64,000 bases of DNA from contig NZ_BTHK01000007.1 of NCBI RefSeq assembly GCF_033242365.1, positions 1 through 64,000 of the forward strand, written 5' to 3'. Below are positions 1 to 9,119 of the stretch, in pieces. The stretch is from Lachnoanaerobaculum sanguinis. Lineage in GTDB: Bacteria; Bacillota; Clostridia; Lachnospirales; Lachnospiraceae. Every line of letters begins with the position of its first letter. Within the stretch, counting starts at the first letter, position 1. The notes below the pieces were generated by a model that was not told where the DNA came from, searched no databases, and was given only the letters and a program-made list of their open reading frames with translations. The translations under genes and the position numbers were made by a program.

Positions 1-50
1 TTCATCCATTGATAAAATAACCTTTCTGATAAGTCAGTCCCTCCTAGTGT

Positions 51-74
51 TAGAATATACAAAATAGTATTCTA
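51..74. promoter_or_regulatory. Inverted repeat upstream of rml locus
   Basis: Two 7-base arms, TAGAATA at 51-57 and TATTCTA at 68-74, are separated by 10 bases. They lie in the leader region before rmlA. This could be an operator for either direction, since the left edge of the window may hold the start of a divergent gene. No bound regulator can be named. Confidence 0.2.
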
Positions 75-156
75 CCATAAGTGGGACATTTTTATTTGTG
101 GTATAATGGGACTTTATCATATATGGCTTATATAACATACAATCCTTTTTTATTTC

Positions 157-185
157 TTCACAGATTTGTCAAATTATGGTATTAT
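157..185 (+). promoter_or_regulatory. Probable sigma-A promoter of rmlA
   Basis: A -35 box TTCACA (157-162) and a -10 box TATTAT (180-185) are separated by 17 bases, each matching consensus in five of six positions. A second candidate -10, TATAAT at 102-107 preceded by TGG (extended -10 form), lies further upstream without a good -35. Either could drive the nucleotide-sugar operon. Confidence 0.5.
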
Positions 186-256
186 AAAAGTTATTGAAAG
201 TTATATTCATAACGGCTTTGAGGTTGAAAAAGCCCTAGCGAAAGTGAGGACGAACA

Positions 257-1150
257 ATGAAGGGTATTATATTAGCAGGAGGTAGCGGCACAAGATTATA
301 TCCGCTTACAAAGGTTACATCAAAACAGCTATTGCCTATTTATGACAAGCCAATGATTTATTATCCTATTTCCGTATTGATGGAGGCAGGCATTAGAGAG
401 ATACTTATAATTTCCACACCGGATGACACTCCGAGATTTAAAGAATTACTTGGAGACGGTGCACAATTCGGACTTAAACTGGAATATGCAGTTCAGCCAA
501 GCCCTGATGGACTGGCACAGGCATTTATTATCGGAGAGAAGTTCATAGGTAATGAGCCGGTGGCGATGATACTTGGAGACAATATTTTCCATGGACATGG
601 ACTTAAGAATCATTTGAAATCGGCAGCTTCAAAGACAAAGGGAGCTACAGTATTCGGATACTATGTAGACGATCCTGAAAGATTCGGTATTGTAGAGTTT
701 GATAAAAACGGAAAGGCAGTTTCCATAGAGGAAAAACCTGAAAAACCGAAGAGCAATTACTGTGTTACAGGACTTTACTTCTATGATAATGATGTGGTTG
801 AGTACGCTAAGAACTTAAAGCCTTCTGCCAGAGGGGAGCTTGAGATTACAGATCTTAACAGAATCTATCTTGAAAAAGGTGAACTTGAGGTGAAAGTACT
901 CGGACAGGGATTTACATGGCTGGATACAGGAACACATGAGAGCCTTGTTGAGGCTACCAACTTTGTATATACAATGGAGACACATCAGCACAGAAAGATT
1001 GCCTGCTTGGAAGAGATTGCGTATTTAAACGGCTGGATAAATGATGAAGAACTTTTGAAAGCTTATGAAATATTCAAGAAAAATCAGTATGGCAAATATC
1101 TGAAAGATGTATATGACGGTAAATACATAGACCATATACATCAGTCATAA
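257..1150 (+). CDS. rmlA: Glucose-1-phosphate thymidylyltransferase
   Basis: Joins dTTP and glucose-1-phosphate to give dTDP-glucose, the first step of dTDP-rhamnose synthesis in the cytosol. The 297-residue length fits the family. The nucleotide-binding loop GGSGTRLYP is near residue 8, GDNIFHGHG near 108, and the C-terminal WLDTGTHESL near 221. The start follows GAGGA with good spacing. It opens a run with rmlB and rmlD, and a promoter candidate lies about 70 bases upstream. Nothing looks broken. The call is firm because the sequence is RmlA-like throughout, with TDP-sugar type motifs rather than those of UDP-glucose or ADP-glucose pyrophosphorylases. Confidence 0.95.
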   Translation: MKGIILAGGSGTRLYPLTKVTSKQLLPIYDKPMIYYPISVLMEAGIREILIISTPDDTPRFKELLGDGAQFGLKLEYAVQPSPDGLAQAFIIGEKFIGNEPVAMILGDNIFHGHGLKNHLKSAASKTKGATVFGYYVDDPERFGIVEFDKNGKAVSIEEKPEKPKSNYCVTGLYFYDNDVVEYAKNLKPSARGELEITDLNRIYLEKGELEVKVLGQGFTWLDTGTHESLVEATNFVYTMETHQHRKIACLEEIAYLNGWINDEELLKAYEIFKKNQYGKYLKDVYDGKYIDHIHQS

Positions 1151-1227
1151 TTTATGATTTATTAGGGCCGGGAATCTTTAAAGACTCAGTCCGGTTTATA
1201 AAATTAAAACTATAAAAGAGGTTAATT

Positions 1228-2250
1228 ATGAAAATTATTGTTACTGGCGGTGCAGGATTTATCGGCGGAAATTTTGTCCACTATATGGTAAATCAATATC
1301 CTGAGGATATGATTATAAATCTTGATCTTCTTACATACGCAGGAAATCTTGAGACTTTGAAGCCGGTGGAAAATGCACCTAATTACAAGTTTGTAAAGGG
1401 TGATATCGCAGACAGAGAATTTATCTTCAAGCTCTTTGAAGAAGAAAAGCCTGATGTTGTAATCAACTTTGCAGCAGAGAGCCATGTAGACAGATCAATA
1501 ACAGATCCTGAGAGTTTTGTAAGAACAAATGTAATGGGAACTACAACTCTACTTGATGCCTGCAGAACCTATGGAATCAAGAGATATCATCAGGTATCCA
1601 CAGATGAGGTATACGGAGATCTTCCGCTTGACAGACCGGATTTATTCTTTACAGAAGAAACACCGCTTCATACATCAAGCCCGTACTCATCATCAAAGGC
1701 AAGTGCCGACCTTTTCGTACTTGCATACCACAGAACCTATGGTCTTCCTGTGACAGTGTCAAGATGTTCAAATAACTACGGACCTTACCACTTCCCTGAG
1801 AAGCTTATACCGCTTATCATAAGCAGAGCGCTCAATGACGAGGAGCTTCCTGTATACGGCAAGGGAGAGAATGTAAGAGACTGGCTCTATGTTACAGACC
1901 ACTGTAAGGCAATTGACCTTGTGGTAAGAAAGGGTAAAATCGGTGAGGTCTACAATATCGGCGGACACAATGAGAGAACCAATCTTGAGGTGGTAAAGAC
2001 AATACTTAAGGCGCTTAACAAGCCTGAGAGTCTTATCAAGTTTGTAACGGACAGACCGGGACATGACAGAAGATATGCCATAGACCCGACCAAGATAGAA
2101 ACCGAGCTTGGATGGAAGCCGGAGTATACATTTGATACAGGTATTGTAAAGACTATTGAATGGTATCTTAACAATAAAGACTGGTGGGAGCATATCATCA
2201 GTGGAGAATACACAAAGTATTTTGAGAATATGTACGGAGAAAGACTTTAA
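1228..2250 (+). CDS. rmlB: dTDP-glucose 4,6-dehydratase
   Basis: Converts dTDP-glucose to dTDP-4-keto-6-deoxyglucose using tightly bound NAD. A short-chain-dehydrogenase Rossmann fold opens with GGAGFIGGNF (residues 7-16). The dehydratase triad STDEVYGD sits near 125 and the YSSSK motif (Tyr/Lys pair) near 153-157. The 340-residue length is normal. The start is preceded by AAGAGG. Its stop codon overlaps the rmlD start by one base, indicating translational coupling. The gap of about 77 bases from rmlA has no terminator with a T-run, so cotranscription is likely. Confidence 0.95.
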   Translation: MKIIVTGGAGFIGGNFVHYMVNQYPEDMIINLDLLTYAGNLETLKPVENAPNYKFVKGDIADREFIFKLFEEEKPDVVINFAAESHVDRSITDPESFVRTNVMGTTTLLDACRTYGIKRYHQVSTDEVYGDLPLDRPDLFFTEETPLHTSSPYSSSKASADLFVLAYHRTYGLPVTVSRCSNNYGPYHFPEKLIPLIISRALNDEELPVYGKGENVRDWLYVTDHCKAIDLVVRKGKIGEVYNIGGHNERTNLEVVKTILKALNKPESLIKFVTDRPGHDRRYAIDPTKIETELGWKPEYTFDTGIVKTIEWYLNNKDWWEHIISGEYTKYFENMYGERL

Positions 2251-3110
2251 TGAGAGTATTGGTAACAGGTGCAAAGGGTCAGCTTGGAAGCGATCTTCTT
2301 TGCGAGTTGTCAAATAGAAATATTGATGCGATAGGCATAGACATTGATGATTTGGATATTACGGATTCCGAGGCGACAAAGGAAGTAATAGAAAAAATCA
2401 ATGGTGAAAAAAAGCTTGATGCAATCATCCACTGTGCGGCATATACGGCAGTGGATGCGGCGGAAGATAATGAAGCCCTTGTAACAAAGATAAATGCGGA
2501 AGGTACTAAAAATATTGCGAAGGTGGCAAAGGCACTTGACCTTTCCATGATGTATATTTCTACAGACTATGTATTTGACGGAGAGGGCGAAAGACCTTGG
2601 GAACCGGATGATAATAGAGCACCTCTCAATGTATACGGTATGGCAAAATATAAGGGAGAGCTATATGTAGAAGAATTACTTGAGAAATATTTTATAGTAA
2701 GAATTTCTTGGGTATTCGGACTTCATGGAAATAACTTTATAAAAACAATGATAAGACTCGGAAAAGAAAGAGGAGCTGTAAGTGTGGTAAACGACCAAAT
2801 CGGATCACCTACATATACTCCCGATCTTTCAAGACTTTTGGTGGATATGATTTTAACCGACAAATACGGCAGATATCATGCTACAAATGAGGGACTTTGC
2901 TCATGGTACGAATTTGCCTGTGAGATATTTAAACAGGCAAATCTTGATGTAGCAGTCACACCTGTGAACTCCGATGCTTTCCCGGTGAAGGCAAAGAGAC
3001 CACACAACTCAAGAATGGATAAATCAAAGCTGACAAAAAACGGATTTGAACTTTTGCCTTCGTGGCAGGACGCTCTAAAGAGATATTTGTCAGAACTGGA
3101 GAATGGCTAA
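2250..3110 (+). CDS. rmlD: dTDP-4-dehydrorhamnose reductase
   Basis: Performs the last step of dTDP-L-rhamnose synthesis, reducing dTDP-4-keto-rhamnose with NAD(P)H. The Rossmann motif GAKGQLGSDL is at residues 7-16, STDYVFDG near 103, and YGMAKYKGE near 130 supplies the Tyr/Lys pair. The 286 residues are typical. Its ATG overlaps the rmlB stop, and its own TAA overlaps the glmM start (TAATG). The 3,5-epimerase gene rmlC, usually in the same operon, is absent from the window, so the epimerase must be encoded elsewhere if rhamnose is the product. Confidence 0.93.
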   Translation: MRVLVTGAKGQLGSDLLCELSNRNIDAIGIDIDDLDITDSEATKEVIEKINGEKKLDAIIHCAAYTAVDAAEDNEALVTKINAEGTKNIAKVAKALDLSMMYISTDYVFDGEGERPWEPDDNRAPLNVYGMAKYKGELYVEELLEKYFIVRISWVFGLHGNNFIKTMIRLGKERGAVSVVNDQIGSPTYTPDLSRLLVDMILTDKYGRYHATNEGLCSWYEFACEIFKQANLDVAVTPVNSDAFPVKAKRPHNSRMDKSKLTKNGFELLPSWQDALKRYLSELENG

Positions 3111-4456
3111 TGGGAAAATATTTCGGTACAGACGGATTTAGAGGAGAAGCAAATATAGACCTTACAGTTGAACATGCATATAAGGTCGGAAGATTTTTGG
3201 GGAGCTTCTACTCTAAAGACGGAAAAAAATGCAGAGTTGTTATAGGTAAGGATACAAGAAGATCAAGCTATATGTTTGAGTATTCTTTGGTAGCGGGACT
3301 TACAGCATCCGGAGCTGATGTATATCTGCTTCATGTTACTACAACACCAAGTGTATCCTATGTTGTAAGAAGTGATGATTTTGACTGCGGTATAATGATT
3401 TCCGCAAGCCATAATCCATACTATGACAACGGTATAAAGGTAATCAACGGTAAAGGTGAAAAGCTTGAAGAGGAAGTTATAGAAAAGATAGAAAGCTATA
3501 TTGACGGAACTGCAGATGCCATTCCTTTTGCAACAAAGGAAGATATCGGAAGAACGATAGACTATGCCGCAGGCAGAAACAGATATATAGGATATCTGAT
3601 TTCTATAGCTACCAGATCCTTTAAGGGAAAGAAGGTGGCACTGGATCTTGCAAACGGTTCGGCTTCAAGCATTGCAAAGAATGTATTTGATGCTTTGGGA
3701 GCGGATACTTATGTAATTCATAACAATCCTGACGGTATAAATATAAATACAGATTGCGGCTCAACACATATGGAGAGCCTTCAAAAATGTGTTTTGGAAA
3801 ACGGTTGTGACATAGGTTTTGCCTATGACGGAGATGCCGACAGATGTCTTTGTGTTGATGAAAACGGTAATGTGGTGGACGGAGACCTGATCCTTTATAT
3901 TTGCGGCAAGTATATGAAGGAGAGAGGAGAGCTTTTCAATAACACAGTGGTAACTACAATAATGTCAAACTTCGGACTATATAAAGCCTTTGAAAGAGAA
4001 AATATAAATTTTGAAAAGACTGCTGTAGGTGATAAATATGTATATGAAAATATGCAAAATAACGGTCACTGCCTTGGCGGTGAGCAGTCGGGACATATTA
4101 TATTTGCAAAACATGCCACAACGGGTGACGGAATACTTACATCACTTAAGGTAATGGAGGTGGTGCTTGAAACCAAGCAGACTCTATCAAAACTTGCAAG
4201 TGAAGTGGATATCTTCCCACAGGTTTTAAAGAATGTGAGAGTTGTGGATAAGCAAAAAGCCGGAGAAAACAAGGCGGTGCTTGAGGCGGTAGATGCCGTA
4301 AGCAAAGCACTTGGAGATGACGGAAGAATACTTCTTCGTCCAAGCGGTACGGAGCCTCTTATCAGAGTAATGGTAGAAGCAAAGAGCATGGAAGAATGCG
4401 AAAAATATACAGATGAAGTAATAAAAGTTATGGAAAAAGAAGGACTTTTAATATAG
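3110..4456 (+). CDS. glmM: Phosphoglucosamine mutase
   Basis: Interconverts glucosamine-6-phosphate and glucosamine-1-phosphate on the way to UDP-GlcNAc for wall and surface polymers. The start chosen is the ATG in the TAATG overlap with rmlD. An in-frame start at 3062 would only add rmlD-overlapping residues. The protein then begins MGKYFGTDGFRG, classic for GlmM, and is 448 residues, the usual length. Seen: the phosphoserine loop SASHNP near 98, metal loop DGDADR near 240, and phosphate-binding RPSGTEP near 410. A phosphomannomutase role is less likely given the N-terminus and length, but the setting beside rml genes does not exclude it. Confidence 0.85.
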   Translation: MGKYFGTDGFRGEANIDLTVEHAYKVGRFLGSFYSKDGKKCRVVIGKDTRRSSYMFEYSLVAGLTASGADVYLLHVTTTPSVSYVVRSDDFDCGIMISASHNPYYDNGIKVINGKGEKLEEEVIEKIESYIDGTADAIPFATKEDIGRTIDYAAGRNRYIGYLISIATRSFKGKKVALDLANGSASSIAKNVFDALGADTYVIHNNPDGININTDCGSTHMESLQKCVLENGCDIGFAYDGDADRCLCVDENGNVVDGDLILYICGKYMKERGELFNNTVVTTIMSNFGLYKAFERENINFEKTAVGDKYVYENMQNNGHCLGGEQSGHIIFAKHATTGDGILTSLKVMEVVLETKQTLSKLASEVDIFPQVLKNVRVVDKQKAGENKAVLEAVDAVSKALGDDGRILLRPSGTEPLIRVMVEAKSMEECEKYTDEVIKVMEKEGLLI

Positions 4457-4518
4457 GGGGACAAAAATCAGAGAATGGGACAAAGCTTAAACTTAGATTA
4501 GAAAAGAGGAGAGATTAA

Positions 4519-6183
4519 ATGTATCATATTGAAAGATATAAGAGAAATCCTGTAGTGGATTTTAAAGAGAGAACATGGCCGAATAAGCAAATAGAGAAAG
4601 CACCTATATGGTGTTCATCAGATCTAAGAGACGGCAATCAGGCATTGGTCGAGCCAATGGTGGTAGAAGAAAAGATAGAGATGTTTAATCTGCTTGTAAA
4701 GTTGGGCTTTAAGGAAATAGAGATAGGTTTTCCGGCAGCATCCCAGATAGAATTTGACTTCCTTCGTCAGCTTGTGGACAGAAAACTTATACCGGATGAT
4801 GTTGTAGTACAGATACTTTGCCAGTGTAGAGAGCATCTTATAAAAAGAAGTTTTGAAGCTATAAAGGGAATTAAAAAATGTATAATGCATATCTATAATT
4901 CCACGGATACATTACAAAGAGATGTAGTATACGCTCTTGATAGAGAAGGAATAAAAAATATTGCACTTGAAGGTGTGGATCTTGTAAAGAAGTATATGAA
5001 AGACCATGACGGTGAAATTATATTGGAATATTCACCTGAGAGCTTTATGGGAACAGAACTTGATTTTGCACTTGATGTATGTGACGCCGTTGTAGATGCA
5101 TGGGGCGCTACAAAAGATAAGAAGATAATAATCAATCTTCCGAACACTGTTGAGATGACAACACCTAATGTATTTGCAGACAGAATAGAGTGGATGAGTA
5201 CACACCTAAAAAACAGAGAGGCGATTATACTTTCCACACATCCTCATAATGACAGAGGTACAGGTACAGCTGTTGCGGAACTTGCGCTTTTGGCAGGAGC
5301 CGACAGAATGGAGGGTACACTTTTCGGAAACGGTGAGAGAACAGGAAATGTGGATATACTTAATATTGCCTACAATATGTTTTCACAGGGTATTGATCCG
5401 AATCTTAATATCAGCAATATTAAAGAAATCATAGATGTATATGAGAGAACCACAAAGATGAGCATCAACCCGAGACATCCATATGCAGGAAAGCTTGTAT
5501 TTACAGCTTTTTCAGGTTCTCATCAGGATGCTATAAATAAGGGCGTTCAGGCGATGAGACAGAGAAACAACCCATACTGGGAAGTTCCATATCTGCCTAT
5601 AGATCCTGCAGATATAGGTCGTGAGTATGAGCCTGTAGTAAGAATAAACTCACAGTCCGGAAAGGGCGGAGTTGCATTTGTTATGGATACATTCTATGGC
5701 TTCAAATTGCCGAAGGGTATGCACAAGGAATTCGCAGATATTATTCAGAAGATCTCAGAAGTACAGGGTGAAGTTTCACCGGAAGAAATCTACAAGGAAT
5801 TTGAAAAGAATTACATTGAGAAGAAAGAACCTCTGCATTTCAACAAATGTATTATCACTGATGCCGATGAGGACGGAGATTTCTCTACATATGTTAAGGT
5901 TACATACACATTTAACGGTGAAGAGAAAGTGTTTGAGAGTACCGGAAACGGTCCTATCGATGCTGTTAAGAGAGGCCTTGAAAATGTTGTCGGTAAGGGA
6001 ATTAAGGTTCTTGATTATAATGAGCATGCTCTTACATCAGGTTCAAATGCAAAGGCGGCTTCATATATCCATATGCTTGATGTGGAAAGCGGAAAGACCA
6101 CTTATGGTGTGGGTATTTCAGGTAATATCACAAGATCGTCTATCAGAGCTTTATTCTCTGCAGTAAATAGATTGTTCTATTAA
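4519..6183 (+). CDS. leuA: 2-isopropylmalate synthase (long form)
   Basis: Condenses acetyl-CoA with 2-ketoisovalerate to commit carbon to leucine. The 554-residue protein belongs to the longer LeuA branch seen in actinobacteria, yeast and many Clostridia. A TIM-barrel domain carries the metal/substrate motif SSDLRDGNQ near 33-41 and HPHNDRGTG near 241. A C-terminal LeuA dimer/leucine-sensing domain spans roughly 420-554, suggesting feedback inhibition. No leuBCD genes are nearby, and the 62-base leader is too short for a T-box. It sits oddly between sugar genes and glycosyltransferases and is followed by a hairpin, so it may end the first transcription unit. Confidence 0.92.
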   Translation: MYHIERYKRNPVVDFKERTWPNKQIEKAPIWCSSDLRDGNQALVEPMVVEEKIEMFNLLVKLGFKEIEIGFPAASQIEFDFLRQLVDRKLIPDDVVVQILCQCREHLIKRSFEAIKGIKKCIMHIYNSTDTLQRDVVYALDREGIKNIALEGVDLVKKYMKDHDGEIILEYSPESFMGTELDFALDVCDAVVDAWGATKDKKIIINLPNTVEMTTPNVFADRIEWMSTHLKNREAIILSTHPHNDRGTGTAVAELALLAGADRMEGTLFGNGERTGNVDILNIAYNMFSQGIDPNLNISNIKEIIDVYERTTKMSINPRHPYAGKLVFTAFSGSHQDAINKGVQAMRQRNNPYWEVPYLPIDPADIGREYEPVVRINSQSGKGGVAFVMDTFYGFKLPKGMHKEFADIIQKISEVQGEVSPEEIYKEFEKNYIEKKEPLHFNKCIITDADEDGDFSTYVKVTYTFNGEEKVFESTGNGPIDAVKRGLENVVGKGIKVLDYNEHALTSGSNAKAASYIHMLDVESGKTTYGVGISGNITRSSIRALFSAVNRLFY

Positions 6184-6196
6184 AAGTACTTTTATT

Positions 6197-6232
6197 AAAG
6201 GAATACATGCGTATTAAAGTGTGTATTCCTTT
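6197..6232 (+). terminator. Hairpin terminator after leuA
   Basis: An 11-base perfect stem, AAAGGAATACA (6197-6207) with TGTATTCCTTT (6222-6232), encloses a 14-base loop. The T-run after it is short, so termination may be partial. It separates leuA from the glycosyltransferase genes. Confidence 0.6.
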
Positions 6233-6261
6233 ATGTTCATATAATAATAAATGAGGTAAGT

Positions 6262-7242
6262 ATGAATATAGTTTATATAGCAAATGAAAAATTTGCAGTG
6301 CACCTGGGTGTCAGCTTATATTCGCTATATGAGAGAAACAGATACGAAAAAGATATCAGAGTCTTCATCATTTCCACAGGAATTGGTGAGGACTCTTTGG
6401 ACAAATTGAAAAGTATAGCAAAAAGATTTGGCAGAGATGTAGAAATAATAGAACTTAAAGATACATCAAAATATTTTGATACAGGTTTGCAGGATTCAAC
6501 ATTTGATATCAGTAAGATGGGTAGACTGCTGGTAGGTGAGATTTTGCCTGAAGATGTTGATAGAATACTTTATCTGGATTGTGATATGGTTATATTGCAT
6601 TCTATAAGGGAATTATACAATACAGAGCTTGGAGAAAATATAATAGCTGCGGTGGAAGAGCCTACAGTACTTGAAAGAGTAAGGTATGAAATAGGACTTG
6701 ACTTTGAGGCGTCTTATGTAAATGCCGGACTCCTGCTCATAGATTTAAAAAAGTGGAGAGAGAATAATCTTGGAGAAAAGACTATAAGCTACAGTAAAAG
6801 TATATGGGATAAGAGTCTTTTCGGTGAGCAGGATGCCATAAACGGTGTACTCAGATGGAAGATAAAAAAGCTTTTGCCTAAGTATAATTTCTTTTCAAAT
6901 TATAAATATTTTTCATACAATTCATTTATTAAAGTTTACAGTGCAAGCCTTTCCTACACAAAGAAGGATTTAAAAGAAGCAAAGAGAAGACCGGTAATAA
7001 TACATTTTGCAGGGGATGAAAGGCCTTGGATTGCGGGAAGCTTTAATCCGTATAAGAAAGCATATGATTACTTTAAGAAAAAGACTCCTTTTAGAGATGT
7101 TCCTATAGAAAAGGGAAAGAATCTGTATATGCTCATATATCATATGATGGATTTGATTACATTTATTTGTCCTACATTAAGAAAAAGAATATCCGAGTAT
7201 TACATAGATAAAGCATACAAGAAGCATTCTGAAAGAAAATAA
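6262..7242 (+). CDS. Glycosyltransferase family 8
   Basis: Retaining GT-A glycosyltransferase of the LgtC/GspA type (GT8), probably moving a hexose from a UDP-sugar to a growing surface glycan at the inner membrane face. It opens with NIVYIANEKF and a conserved VSLYSLYERN helix. The DxD metal motif is LDCDM near residue 103. A second family signature, NAGLLLIDLKKW, lies near 155, and the C-terminal IIHFAGDERPW supplies the metal-binding His. At 326 residues it is full length. It is the first gene after the leuA hairpin and begins a run of polysaccharide genes. Donor and acceptor cannot be read from sequence. Confidence 0.85.
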   Translation: MNIVYIANEKFAVHLGVSLYSLYERNRYEKDIRVFIISTGIGEDSLDKLKSIAKRFGRDVEIIELKDTSKYFDTGLQDSTFDISKMGRLLVGEILPEDVDRILYLDCDMVILHSIRELYNTELGENIIAAVEEPTVLERVRYEIGLDFEASYVNAGLLLIDLKKWRENNLGEKTISYSKSIWDKSLFGEQDAINGVLRWKIKKLLPKYNFFSNYKYFSYNSFIKVYSASLSYTKKDLKEAKRRPVIIHFAGDERPWIAGSFNPYKKAYDYFKKKTPFRDVPIEKGKNLYMLIYHMMDLITFICPTLRKRISEYYIDKAYKKHSERK

Positions 7243-7251
7243 GGAGAGCAA

Positions 7252-8130
7252 ATGAAATTAGCTTTAGTAGTATTAAATTATAATGATGCGGATAACACAT
7301 TAAAAGTCCTTGGGAATACGGCAAATTATGATGTATTTGATAAAGTAATTGTGGTAGACAATGCTTCAAATGATGATTCAAGAATCAGATTAAAAAGCTA
7401 CTGCGAAGATAATGAAAAAATATACTTTGTAGAAAACCATGAAAATAAAGGATATGGTGCCGGAAATAATATCGGTATTTTTGTAGCGAAAAAACTTGGA
7501 ATGGATTTGGCTTTGATTGCAAATCCGGATACAGACTTTGAAGAACGAGTGATTAAAGTATTAAAGTCAGCTATGGAAAAAAATGAAAATATCGGCATAT
7601 GTGCTCCTTTGGTAGAAACAAATGATGTATATGGCGGCAGAGAAAATGTATTAAAAGGCGCGTCATGTTGGCCGATGAGAGATTTTCTTCATTCATTGGC
7701 GGAGAACGGTCCTATATGCAGACGAATCTTTACAAAGGCACTTCATTATGACAGAAACTTTTATAATGCCAAGATAAGAAAAGTAGGCGCTGTACTTGGG
7801 GCACTACTTATGGTAAGAGTTGACGCATTTATAAAGGTCGGTGGCTATGACGAAAAGATGTTTTTATACGGTGAGGAGGATTTGCTTTCAAAAAAGATGG
7901 AAGGTATCGGATTAAAAACGGCCGTTATTACAGGATATAAGTATAAGCATATACATTCCGCAAGCATCAAAAAAAGTTTAAAGAGCCTTTATTCACGCCA
8001 GAAAATCAGAGAAGAGTCCACAATGTATTTTTATAAAAATTATCTGAATATAAACCCTCTTCAGCAGATATTTGCAAAAGTTTTCTTTGCATTTGTAAGA
8101 CTTGAAGTGATTATTTTCGGGTTAGTGTAG
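7252..8130 (+). CDS. Glycosyltransferase family 2, rhamnosyltransferase-like
   Basis: GT-A fold family 2 transferase of 292 residues. The N-terminal VVLNYND and VVDNASNDDS strands bind the nucleotide sugar. NPDTDF near 92 is the metal-binding DxD, and GGYDEKMFLYGEEDL near 200 matches the acceptor-side ED motif of rhamnosyl- and galactofuranosyltransferases. A strong GGAG-type ribosome site precedes the ATG 9 bases after the GT8 stop. With rmlABD upstream, a rhamnosyl donor is plausible but not shown. The protein ends with a hydrophobic stretch that may help it associate with the membrane. Confidence 0.82.
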   Translation: MKLALVVLNYNDADNTLKVLGNTANYDVFDKVIVVDNASNDDSRIRLKSYCEDNEKIYFVENHENKGYGAGNNIGIFVAKKLGMDLALIANPDTDFEERVIKVLKSAMEKNENIGICAPLVETNDVYGGRENVLKGASCWPMRDFLHSLAENGPICRRIFTKALHYDRNFYNAKIRKVGAVLGALLMVRVDAFIKVGGYDEKMFLYGEEDLLSKKMEGIGLKTAVITGYKYKHIHSASIKKSLKSLYSRQKIREESTMYFYKNYLNINPLQQIFAKVFFAFVRLEVIIFGLV

Positions 8131-8138
8131 GAAAGTTT

Positions 8139-9119
8139 ATGATAGAGATTTTACTTGCGACCTATAACGGTGAAAGATTTTTGTCTGAGCAGATAGAAAG
8201 TATAATAAATCAAAGCTTTACGGACTACAGGATACTTGCAAGTGACGATAATTCAAGCGATTGTACACTTGAAATATTAAGAGGCTATGAGAGCGTATTG
8301 GGCGAAAAGATAAATGTTGTTCAGAGCAATACTCACAGCGCGAAAGAAAACTTTTACAATCTGCTTGATATGGCTGATGCCGAATATATTGCACTATGCG
8401 ATCAGGATGACTTTTGGGAAAGAGACAGACTCAAAAAAAGCTTGAAGGCTGTACAAAGGCTTGAAAGAAGGTATGGCAAAGAAACACCGATACTTGTGCA
8501 TTCGGATTTGGAGATAGTGGATGAAAACCTGAATTCACAAAACAAAAAAATGTCTGAGCTTACAGGTATGAGTGAAGCCATAACGCATGCAAAAAAAGAG
8601 TCAAAATACCTTTATACAATAAGTACTAAAGAAAGTTTTTCAAGATATCTTGTTGAAAACAATATTACAGGAAATACGGTGATTATAAATAAAGCATTAC
8701 TTGATATATATAAAAGACCTAAAGTTTCTTTTATGCACGACTGGTGGCTTGGAATAATCGCTTTTACATTCGGTAAGGTGGGATATCTTAATGAGTGCTT
8801 GGTAAAATATCGCCAACACGAAAGCAATGAACTTGGTGCAAAGAATCCTCTGGAACTTCGCAATATAAGAAAGAGAAACAAACAAAGGATAAGAGAAAAC
8901 TATGACTGTATGTTTGCACAGGTAGATGAGTTTTTAAGATTATATAAAGATGAACTTGGAAAAAGCAGGTCGGCCGATACATATTTTGCACGCAAATATT
9001 TAAATGCCTTTGCAAATATGAAATCTAAAAACAGAGTATCAAAGATAAGAGATATCTTGAAATATTCATTTTTTAAAAGTTCAAAAATACTTACAATAGG
9101 AGAGATGTTGAATATCTGA
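8139..9119 (+). CDS. Glycosyltransferase family 2
   Basis: Second family 2 transferase of the locus, 326 residues. It starts IEILLATYNGERFL, then has ASDDNSSDCT and the metal motif CDQDDFW near residue 86. The MHDWWLG segment near 200 is common in streptococcal and lachnospiral rhamnosyl/capsular transferases of this subgroup. Its stop codon overlaps the start of the first flippase (TGATG), so the two are translationally coupled. Sugar specificity cannot be assigned from sequence. Confidence 0.82.
   Translation: MIEILLATYNGERFLSEQIESIINQSFTDYRILASDDNSSDCTLEILRGYESVLGEKINVVQSNTHSAKENFYNLLDMADAEYIALCDQDDFWERDRLKKSLKAVQRLERRYGKETPILVHSDLEIVDENLNSQNKKMSELTGMSEAITHAKKESKYLYTISTKESFSRYLVENNITGNTVIINKALLDIYKRPKVSFMHDWWLGIIAFTFGKVGYLNECLVKYRQHESNELGAKNPLELRNIRKRNKQRIRENYDCMFAQVDEFLRLYKDELGKSRSADTYFARKYLNAFANMKSKNRVSKIRDILKYSFFKSSKILTIGEMLNI

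Noticed and set aside
1..9. Possible start of a divergent minus-strand gene at the left edge
   Set aside because: ATG-GAT-GAA can be read leftward from base 9 with a GAAAGG site, but only three codons are visible, so it cannot be judged.
4457..4518. T-box or leucine attenuator before leuA
   Set aside because: The gap is only 62 bases and holds no stem or T-box sequence.
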